From CAZJYI01 sp964550025 (GTDB lineage: Bacteria > Verrucomicrobiota > Kiritimatiellia > UBA8416 > CAYOBW01), in NCBI GenBank assembly GCA_964550025.1, contig CAZJYI010000113.1, positions 1 to 39,553 of the forward strand: DNA of 39,553 nt, in the 5' to 3' direction. Below, one piece after another: positions 8,292 to 14,222 of the stretch. A program made the translations under genes and the position numbers. A model generated the notes under the pieces. It searched no databases, was not told the origin of the DNA, and saw only the letters and a program-made list of their open reading frames with translations. Position 1 is the first letter of the stretch. Each line of letters opens with the position of its first letter.

Positions 8292-9380
8292 TCACACCCT
8301 CAGGCGAGGGGTGCGGACGGGGCCGGAGCTGATCCCCAGTTTCTCGCGCAAGCGCTGCGTCTGGGCGGGATGCGCGGGCATCATGAAAGCGAGATGTCCC
8401 GCAAGAAAAGCGGTCATACCCGCGTCCGGAACGGCCGCCTGCGCCTGCCGATGCACCATGGCGCGGACCAGCCTGCGGACACGCTTCGGTACGGACACCC
8501 GCGTGTTGACATTGAGACCCAGTACTTTCTGGCGCGAACCGCTGCGCATCACGCGGGTCTTCTCCTCGGCCGGGCGAAAGCCCTCGTCCTCAACGATCTT
8601 CCGAACAATGGGCAAGAAGCCGACGAGGCGGTCGGGGCCCGAGAAAATGAGGTCGTCGGCATAGCGCGTGTAGGCAAAGCCGTGTTTGACGGCGAGCCCA
8701 TACAGTCTCGCGTCCAGTCGGCGGCAGATCAGGTTGGCGAGCATCGGACTGGTCGGGGCGCCCTGTGGTAACCGCCCCTTGTAGCAACAGAGCCCGCCCA
8801 GCAGAAACGCCGTCTTCCCGGTGAGACCACAGGCCTTGAAGAAGCCCACCGCCCGCGCGAACGTGATCGTACCAAAGAAATCGCGGAGATCGAGGCAGGC
8901 GACAACGCGCTGTCCCGCGTGGGCCGCGGCCGCCGAAAAGACGGATCGGCCTCTGACAAAACCGTGTGCCGCATCGTGGACGTCGATCTGCTCCAGAACT
9001 CGCCGCAGGAGTCGGCGCTGCATGAGCTTCAACAGGGGAACGGGAGCCGAGATCGTTCGCGGTGACGCCCCCTCGCGCGGAAGTGTCCGCTCCGAATACA
9101 TGCCGCCGGCGGCGACACGCCTGGCAACGAAACCTGCAAGCGCTGGGTCAATCCGCAGCCAGTACGGAAACAGGACATCCGTCAGGCGCCGGTCGCCCGG
9201 CCGGTCCCCCCACCGCTTGACCGCCTCAGGCAGTTCGAGCGTTTGCGGCAGGCGCGTACCGGGCAGAACCGCCCGCGCGGTCGAGGGCTGCCATGGTCCC
9301 ATAGCGCGCTCGATCCGGCGAAAGGGATAGCGGCGGCGCCGTCTGCCGAACAACCAGCGGAACAAATTCATCTGTACCAT
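8292..9380 (-). CDS. retron-type reverse transcriptase, 362 aa
   Basis: RNA-dependent DNA polymerase of a retron. RT motifs in order: TISAPVPLLKLMQRRLLRRV (109-128), AAHGFVRGRSV (137-147), LDLRDFFGTI with catalytic D164 (163-172), LPQGAPTSPMLANL (204-217), YADD with D242 and D243 (240-243), then the VLGLNVN thumb motif (287-293). The order and the HGF...RS and LPQGAPTSP blocks are those of retron RTs rather than group II intron RTs, and no maturase or endonuclease domain follows. Two retron signatures deviate: the usual NAxxH reads AAAAH (150-154), and VTG reads VLG. The N-terminal 80 residues are basic and unrecognised. Starts at 9380 and 9371 are both possible (GGGTGA upstream). A candidate msr-msd RNA lies 137 bp upstream on the same strand. 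Confidence 0.92.
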   Translation of the reverse strand: MVQMNLFRWLFGRRRRRYPFRRIERAMGPWQPSTARAVLPGTRLPQTLELPEAVKRWGDRPGDRRLTDVLFPYWLRIDPALAGFVARRVAAGGMYSERTLPREGASPRTISAPVPLLKLMQRRLLRRVLEQIDVHDAAHGFVRGRSVFSAAAAHAGQRVVACLDLRDFFGTITFARAVGFFKACGLTGKTAFLLGGLCCYKGRLPQGAPTSPMLANLICRRLDARLYGLAVKHGFAYTRYADDLIFSGPDRLVGFLPIVRKIVEDEGFRPAEEKTRVMRSGSRQKVLGLNVNTRVSVPKRVRRLVRAMVHRQAQAAVPDAGMTAFLAGHLAFMMPAHPAQTQRLREKLGISSGPVRTPRLRV

Positions 9381-9408
9381 TCACCCAGCATGAGCACTCC
9401 GTGTGCGA

Positions 9409-9510
9409 GTGATCAGTGATCGGTCATCAGTGATCAGCATCCGATTTCGCGGGTGAAGACATACGTCCCTGATTCACACTGACAACTGATCACTGGTCAC
9501 TGATCACTGG
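9409..9510. repeat. GTGATCAGTGATC-type inverted repeat between RT and its RNA
   Basis: Left arm 9409-9440 is built of AGTGATC words; right arm 9482-9510 is the opposite sense (ACTGATCACTGGTCACTGATC). The same family recurs at 18944-19015. It lies in the RT leader and could fold into a long stem. Confidence 0.7.
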
Positions 9511-9517
9511 CAAATGC

Positions 9518-9648
9518 GGGCGGGGCGGCTTTACTCATCTGCCATATGGCGCAGCCATTGGGAAATGGGAGCACGCTCCCATTTCATGAGGGGTAGTAGT
9601 GCAAGCGCGGCGAAACACCGCACACGGTCTAAAGCCACCGCCCCGCCC
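9518..9648 (-). ncRNA. candidate retron msr-msd RNA
   Basis: Read on the minus strand, the 131-nt element begins with the a1 arm GGGCGGGGCGGTGGCTTTA (9648-9630) and ends with the a2 arm TAAAGCCGCCCCGCCC (9533-9518). The arms pair over 16 bp with one 3-nt bulge. Directly after a1 comes G (9629), in the TTAG context where the branching guanosine sits in Ec86-like retrons. Next is a hairpin GTGCGGTG-TTT-CGCCGCGC (9623-9605), whose UUU loop in a G-UUU-C setting is the hallmark of msr stem-loops. The msd part opens and closes with CTCAT/ATGAG (9590-9586 with 9538-9534) next to a2 and contains a perfect 11-bp stem (9585-9575 with 9572-9562). Location upstream of and codirectional with the RT fits. 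Structure is read from the sequence; function is inferred. Confidence 0.75.
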
Positions 9649-9656
9649 ACGGAGAA

Positions 9657-9685
9657 GTTGTACCCGTTGGGAGGAGGAAAAGCAA
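9657..9685 (-). promoter_or_regulatory. possible promoter of the retron RNA
   Basis: On the minus strand, TTGCTT (9685-9680), a 17-nt spacer, then TACAAC (9662-9657). Transcription would start about 7 nt on, at 9650-9649, right at the 5' edge of the a1 arm. The hexamers match the sigma-70 consensus only moderately. Confidence 0.4.
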
Positions 9686-9699
9686 TACTGTAGGATAGC

Positions 9700-9907
9700 G
9701 GGCGAGTGGCGAATGATGAGTGGCAAGTGGCCAGTGGCGAGTGGCAAGCGAGAGGGAGGTCGTCCGCTATCGTCTTCCGAACTCCCGTTCCGAGGCCACC
9801 ATCACACATGTAGCAGCGAGGCAACCCGTTGCGAAAACGCCCGCCCCTTCCCTTTCTCCCGCCACTCGCCACCCGCCACTCGCCACTCGCCACTCCCCAC
9901 TTGCCAT
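9700..9907. repeat. GAGTGGC/GCCACTC inverted repeat upstream of the DUF1207 gene
   Basis: 9700-9750 is made of GAGTGGCGA/AGTGGC words; 9860-9907 is their complement (GCCACTCGCC repeated). The spacer of about 110 bp shows no gene. Together with the repeat at 9409-9510 it brackets the retron RNA. Confidence 0.75.
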
Positions 9908-9955
9908 CAGGCGGGGTCATCGCGTATTCTCCGGGATTCTGGAGGAAAGGTAACT

Positions 9956-10867
9956 ATGACACGTAAGACTGCGACGATCTGTCTCGTTCTGCTTTGCGCA
10001 GGCACGTTGATCCGGGCGGCGGAAACCGCCGCCAGGGGCACGACCACCATGGCGTCGGCCATCATACCGCCGCGCGTAACGAAGGGGGGCGCGGTCATCA
10101 GTCCGCCAACGCTCTTGTACCCTCCCTACATAGCCGCGTCGCACAACCCCGTCTTCGCGATTCAGACTCAGCGCTACATCAGCTCGGACGTGCGGGCGAC
10201 CGGCAACAGCCGTTTCAGCCTACGCATGGGGGGACGCTTCGGAATCGTGCGCTGGCCCTCGGCGGAAGACCCGGAGCGCGGTGTGCAGGTTGATTTCGAG
10301 GCCGGCTACACGGGACAGTTCGACCTTGAGAACCACACGGACAACCTCGGCTACGACGGGATCTACGGTTTCCAGGTGTCGTGGACGGCGACCGAGGATC
10401 TCGCGCTGCGCCTGCGGACCTTCCACGCTTCAAGCCACCTGGGGGACGAGTACATGGAAGAGTCCAAGCGCGAGCGCATCGGGTATACGCGGGAGGGGCT
10501 TGCGATCGGCGCAAGCTGGGCACCGGCGGAGGACTGGCGAGCCTACCTTGAGAGCGGCTACGCGATCCCCCCGGGAAACAAGCCGTTCATCGATCGTCTT
10601 CACGCCCAAGGCGGCGTGGAGTACGTCTCTCCCCCGATGTTCAAAGGCAACACGCTGGGGTGGTATGCCGCGACGGACCTTACCGCGTACGAGGAAAACG
10701 ACTGGTCCGTGAACCTCACACTGACGGTCGGGTTTCACCTGCCGGTACCCGAGGTAGGCCGCCGCTATCGCTTCGGCATCGAGTACTACAGTGGGCGCTC
10801 GCACATCGGCGAGCTTTCGATGGACGACGAATCGTACGTCGGCCTGCACGGCATGCTGGACCTGTGA
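9956..10867 (+). CDS. DUF1207 family exported protein
   Basis: Secreted or outer-membrane protein of unknown function, 303 residues. The start is the ATG at 9956, preceded by GGAGGAAAGG at ideal spacing. A signal peptide is plain (MTRKTATICLVLLCAGTLIR then AAE). The core has FEAGYTGQFDLEN, GFQVSWTATEDLALRLRTFH, then ASSHLGDEYMEE and RIGYTREGLAIGASW; the FHxSSHLGDEY...YxRE block is the diagnostic signature of DUF1207. Alternating polar/hydrophobic strands and aromatic girdles (TLGWYAATDLTAYEENDW, YRFGIEYYSGRS) suggest a beta-barrel. It ends normally with TGA. A small glycine-zipper ORF begins 13 bp downstream. Confidence 0.82.
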   Translation: MTRKTATICLVLLCAGTLIRAAETAARGTTTMASAIIPPRVTKGGAVISPPTLLYPPYIAASHNPVFAIQTQRYISSDVRATGNSRFSLRMGGRFGIVRWPSAEDPERGVQVDFEAGYTGQFDLENHTDNLGYDGIYGFQVSWTATEDLALRLRTFHASSHLGDEYMEESKRERIGYTREGLAIGASWAPAEDWRAYLESGYAIPPGNKPFIDRLHAQGGVEYVSPPMFKGNTLGWYAATDLTAYEENDWSVNLTLTVGFHLPVPEVGRRYRFGIEYYSGRSHIGELSMDDESYVGLHGMLDL

Positions 10868-10880
10868 GCTCGCTCAGACC

Positions 10881-11057
10881 ATGTTCAGGGAAACCATAGG
10901 AATCCTGGTCGGCGCCATAATCGGTGCGATTGCCGGTTTTTTCGGCTTCTGTTCCGGGGGCGGGTGAGGCATCACGGCCGGCGGTCCCTGGTCAGGGGCG
11001 CTCATTGGCGGTGTGGTCGGATGGCTGGTGTCGGAGTGGCTGCGCAAGCGCAACTGA
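10881..11057 (+). CDS. small glycine-zipper membrane ORF with an in-frame TGA
   Basis: The first 28 codons from the ATG at 10881 read MFRETIGILVGAIIGAIAGF, then FGFCSGGG, then TGA (10965-10967). The same frame continues for 29 codons with the same character (GITAGGPWSGALIGGVVGWL, then VSEWLRKRN) to a second TGA at 11055-11057. Joined, it is a 58-residue two-helix membrane protein with GxxxG-like glycines and a positive C-terminus, matching the small glycine-zipper proteins common in this phylum. The internal TGA is either a nonsense mutation or a recoded codon. A hairpin with apical GGTC (10981-11001) begins 13 nt after it (see findings). The Shine-Dalgarno is weak. Real translation is not certain. 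Confidence 0.45.
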
Positions 11058-11155
11058 TCGGAGACTCCCCCAGTCCCGCCATGGGGCAGGGAGAGATTAA
11101 GTCTTCTCCGCCAGAGTGGTGAAAGGCGGAAGCTCCCTCTCCAGACGGGCCCCGA

Positions 11156-12598
11156 CTACCTCGCCCGTCCCAACGGTACCGACAGCGTGCCGTTGAAAAA
11201 CTCGATGATGTGCCCTTTCTCGATGAGCCAGCTCAGCGGCTGCAGCAACTCAGCCACCTCCTCGGACTCCGGCTGGGCTCCGGGCCGTAGCGCTTCAACC
11301 ATCTCACGGCGCGTGCAGCCGGGATGGGCCTGCAGGTAGGTAAGGACCTCGCCGATTGAGGCTACGGCGTGCGTCGGGTCGAGCGCGCTGGGGGGCACGG
11401 AACAGACGAAGATGCTCCCCTCCCCCACCTTGAAGACATGCAGATGCATGTGTTTGAAGGCCCCGCGCAGGGCAAACGGCAGAGAACGGGGCGAATGGCT
11501 TTCCCGGCGCCAGGCGTGCCGGATTGTTTCACGAAGCCTGGCATCCTCCATGTCGCGAGCCGTTTCCATCGGCAGCACGGCACGGTGGCCCTCGCTGACC
11601 AGCGACGGCAACACCTTCTCCTGCATGTGGGCTTCCGCCGCCGACCAGCTCATCACTTCGCTGTCACCGTCCGTCGATCCCTTGAGCTTGTATCGTACTT
11701 GCTTGCGGCTTTCTTCCTTCCATTGCTCGACGGCCTCCGGGTCGCGCACCATCTCTATGTGCGAACGGTACTCCTCGAGCGGCATGCGCGCAAACCGGGC
11801 CCGATGGATCTCCTGCAGCTTCTCGGCATAGCTATGGTGGTTGGGCGGCCCGAGCAGTGCCCCGCTCAACCCGCATCTTGCAACGCAAACAAAAGCCCCT
11901 GCCGGCGGCTCGCCAACGACCTCTTCCTTGACGAAGTACTCCTCCGCATGGGCGCTGAGAATGTGCGAAGCGAGCTGCTCTTTCGAGAGGGCCGCCATCC
12001 GGCACGTCTTGCACTGGTATATGCGCGCACGTTCCGCGCCGCGCCGCGCCTCGATTTTTACCTCGCAGTAGTCCGGGTTGGACAGGAAGACGCCGGCGAC
12101 CTCCGTCAGCGGAAAGGCACGCCGCGAGGAGTGTATGCGGTGCACGACAAAAGAGAGGCCTTTTGGTTTAGGGAGGAAGCTGACCATGACCGGCGAGGGA
12201 TCGAAGCGTTCCCCCCGGCGCTGTGGCCGACCATGCGGCGGCCTGTCGCGGTCCGTACCCGTCTCGGCAGGCGGCGTCGGCGGATAACCGGCATCGCGGT
12301 CCCCCCCGGCCGGCGGACGGTGCGGGCGTCGACCACGCCCCCCCTCACGCTGATCATCACGCCGCCTGGGGCCGTAGTGTCTGTCGCGATCTCTGCCGCG
12401 TCCCCTGTCGCGTTGCGGGCGATGCCGCCTCTCCCCGCGATCGCGGCGCGAGTCCCGGCCGCCACCACGATCGTCGAAGTACGTACGCTGGGTAGGAGGC
12501 TTCCGTGCCCATTGCGGCACGAAATTGAGTTCCAGAATCAGGTCTTCGTCGATCTTGACCGAATCTCGCCGTTCCGCACTTTTCTTATCGCCCGACAT
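11156..12598 (-). CDS. arginine-rich protein with a C2H2-like finger and winged-helix C-terminus
   Basis: Unrecognised family, 480 residues; probably nucleic-acid binding (inference). The start is the ATG at 12598 (MSGDKKSAER) with AGGGAG just upstream. Residues 40-130 are an RGG/RDR-rich disordered tract (GGGRDSRRDRGERRHRPQRD and more). Residues 196-217 hold C196-x2-C199-x12-H212-x4-H217 (CKTCRMAALSKEQLASHILS then AH), a plausible zinc finger. The middle is a compact helical region around HHSYAEKLQEIHRARFARMP, and a domain with MHLHVFKVGEGSIFVCSVPP precedes a C-terminal winged-helix-like segment (IGEVLTYLQAHPGCTRREMV, then LLQPLSWLIEKGHIIEFFNG). Arg-rich tract plus finger plus winged helix suggests an RNA-associated protein. 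It is divergent from the nitroreductase operon across 157 bp. Confidence 0.6.
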   Translation of the reverse strand: MSGDKKSAERRDSVKIDEDLILELNFVPQWARKPPTQRTYFDDRGGGRDSRRDRGERRHRPQRDRGRGRDRDRHYGPRRRDDQREGGRGRRPHRPPAGGDRDAGYPPTPPAETGTDRDRPPHGRPQRRGERFDPSPVMVSFLPKPKGLSFVVHRIHSSRRAFPLTEVAGVFLSNPDYCEVKIEARRGAERARIYQCKTCRMAALSKEQLASHILSAHAEEYFVKEEVVGEPPAGAFVCVARCGLSGALLGPPNHHSYAEKLQEIHRARFARMPLEEYRSHIEMVRDPEAVEQWKEESRKQVRYKLKGSTDGDSEVMSWSAAEAHMQEKVLPSLVSEGHRAVLPMETARDMEDARLRETIRHAWRRESHSPRSLPFALRGAFKHMHLHVFKVGEGSIFVCSVPPSALDPTHAVASIGEVLTYLQAHPGCTRREMVEALRPGAQPESEEVAELLQPLSWLIEKGHIIEFFNGTLSVPLGRAR

Positions 12599-12755
12599 CA
12601 CGCTCCCTGCTGACAGAATATTCGCATTGAGGGACTATAGTAGCGGGTCTACGGCGCAAGAAAAAGGGCAAATCGCGAAGAGTTGTTGCCGCGTGCCGAA
12701 TTCGGGGATTGCTTTGCCCTTGATCGTGCGGCGGGCAAGCCCTAGGATCACGCGC

Positions 12756-13325
12756 ATGTTAAGAGATCTTATCCTCAAAGACCGTAGTTACCGCCGGTTT
12801 GCACAGGAACCGGCCATCGACCGTGACACTCTTGAAGCGTTGATCGATCTGGCGCGTCTGTCGTCATCCGGGGGGAATCTCCAGCCGCTGAAGTTTGTGC
12901 TGTCACACGACCCGGAGCGGAACGCGCGCGTTTTCCCGCTCCTTGAATGGGCGGCGTACCTCGAAGACTGGCCGGGGCCCGCGGAGGGCGAGCGACCGAC
13001 GGCATACGTGGTCGTCTGTCACGACACCAGCATCAGCCAGACGTCCATGTGCGATCACGGCATTGCGTCGCACAGCATCCTGCTGGGTGCGGCGGAACGC
13101 GGTATCGGCGGCTGCATGATCGGCTCCGTCGACCGCCCGAAGCTCCGCGCCGAGCTCTGCGTCGCGGAGCACCTGCGTATCCTGCTGGTCCTGGCCCTCG
13201 GCTATCCCGGAGAGACAATTCAACTCGAAACGGTGGGACCGGACGGCAACATCCGCTATTGGCGCGATGCGGAGGGCGTGCATCACGTGCCGAAACGGAA
13301 ACTGGCAGACCTCATAGTGGATTGA
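12756..13325 (+). CDS. nitroreductase family protein
   Basis: FMN-dependent oxidoreductase of 189 residues, substrate unknown. It opens with ILKDRSYRRFAQEPAIDRDT, the RRSxRxF pattern that contacts the FMN phosphate, followed by LIDLARLSSSGGNLQPLKFV, matching the A...SPSxxNxQPWxF motif. Later blocks are HGIASHSILLGAAERGIGGC and ILLVLALGYPGE, the usual AxxxxxLAAxxxGLG and lxlGyP elements. The start at ATG 12756 is chosen because the fold begins at once and AGGA lies about 9 nt upstream; the longer open frame reaches across the divergent promoter region. The length fits the short nitroreductase subfamily. The lipoprotein gene starts 19 bp downstream, probably as one operon. Confidence 0.88.
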   Translation: MLRDLILKDRSYRRFAQEPAIDRDTLEALIDLARLSSSGGNLQPLKFVLSHDPERNARVFPLLEWAAYLEDWPGPAEGERPTAYVVVCHDTSISQTSMCDHGIASHSILLGAAERGIGGCMIGSVDRPKLRAELCVAEHLRILLVLALGYPGETIQLETVGPDGNIRYWRDAEGVHHVPKRKLADLIVD

Positions 13326-13344
13326 TCCCGACACGGGAGAGGAC

Positions 13345-14097
13345 ATGGTGAACGGGAAGCACAACATGACCGGCGATGCCTTACGGTTGGTTGCTGTCAT
13401 TGCTGTCACAGCCCTCGCGGCCGGGTGCCGTACCGTCCCGCTCAATACGATCACGCAGGTATCGACCATGCAGGTCCTGAAAAACGGGAGCCTGCACGGC
13501 GTTGTATCCTGTGAGGAACTGCGCCGCCACGGTGATCTCGGCTACGCGATCGGCGCGAACCTCGACGGGCAGTACATCCTCCTCGACGGAACTCTCCACC
13601 ATGTGAACGCTAACGGACGGCTGGGCCGTCCACGGCAGGGGGCGCGACTGGCGTTTTCAATCGCCAGTCGTTTCCAGTGGGACCAGGCCGTTATGATTCG
13701 CGAACGAACGGACCGCAAGGGTGCGGAGGCCCTCGTGACCGAAGCCACGGGAGGCATGCACGAGCCCTGCGCCCTCAAGTTGCGCGGACAGTTCCTGGAA
13801 GTACGTCTACTCACGCTCAAAGCGGTAACCGCAGACAGCGGCGTACGCTACGAGGAAGCCGTGAGCAGACGCCCGCTCATCGCGCACAAGGATATCGGCG
13901 GCACCGTGCTTGGATACCGCATCCCGAAAGACCACGCCTTCTTCTCCGCCCCCGGCTATCGCCTCTTTTTCGTGTCCGACAACCTCGAATTCGGCGGCGA
14001 GGTCGTCGATTTCACGCTGCAACAGGGCGTGGCGGAAATCGATACGTGCGAGCAATTGAAAGGCGTGGTCGGACGCAAGCAGAAGGCAATACACTGA
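13345..14097 (+). CDS. lipoprotein resembling alpha-acetolactate decarboxylase without metal ligands
   Basis: Probable lipoprotein of 250 residues: the N-terminal hydrophobic stretch ends in the lipobox ALAAGC (Cys28). The mature part follows the acetolactate decarboxylase family (BudA/AlsD) end to end: ITQVSTMQVLKNGSLHGVVS, then LRRHGDLGYAIGANLDGQYI and LLDGTLHHVNANG, then IGGTVLGYRIP and APGYRLFFVSDNLEFGGEVV. In the enzyme the zinc is held by His in GYHLHF and GGHV; here these read GYRLFF (R206, F208) and GGEV (E219), and the conserved Arg of the RTVP block is also replaced (LLTLK). It should therefore not be an active decarboxylase. AGAGG precedes the ATG. It follows the nitroreductase by 19 bp. 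The fold call is from motif similarity; its role is unknown. Confidence 0.75.
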   Translation: MVNGKHNMTGDALRLVAVIAVTALAAGCRTVPLNTITQVSTMQVLKNGSLHGVVSCEELRRHGDLGYAIGANLDGQYILLDGTLHHVNANGRLGRPRQGARLAFSIASRFQWDQAVMIRERTDRKGAEALVTEATGGMHEPCALKLRGQFLEVRLLTLKAVTADSGVRYEEAVSRRPLIAHKDIGGTVLGYRIPKDHAFFSAPGYRLFFVSDNLEFGGEVVDFTLQQGVAEIDTCEQLKGVVGRKQKAIH

Positions 14098-14222
14098 AGG
14101 AGCCAGACACCGGAATTGCTGAATCAATCACCGCTTTTTTCCCTTTCAAGGCATGGCCGCGCTGTCCTAGTATGAGCGCGCTGTTTACTCGTTTCATCCA
14201 CCAACACCAAAACGGTAGGCAT

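Noticed and set aside
1..11057. Possible reassignment of TGA as a sense codon, from the in-frame TGAs at 45-47 and 10965-10967
   Set aside because: TGA is the normal stop of many intact genes here (DUF1207, nitroreductase, malQ, giant amylase), so the standard code applies; the two cases are better explained as mutation or local recoding.
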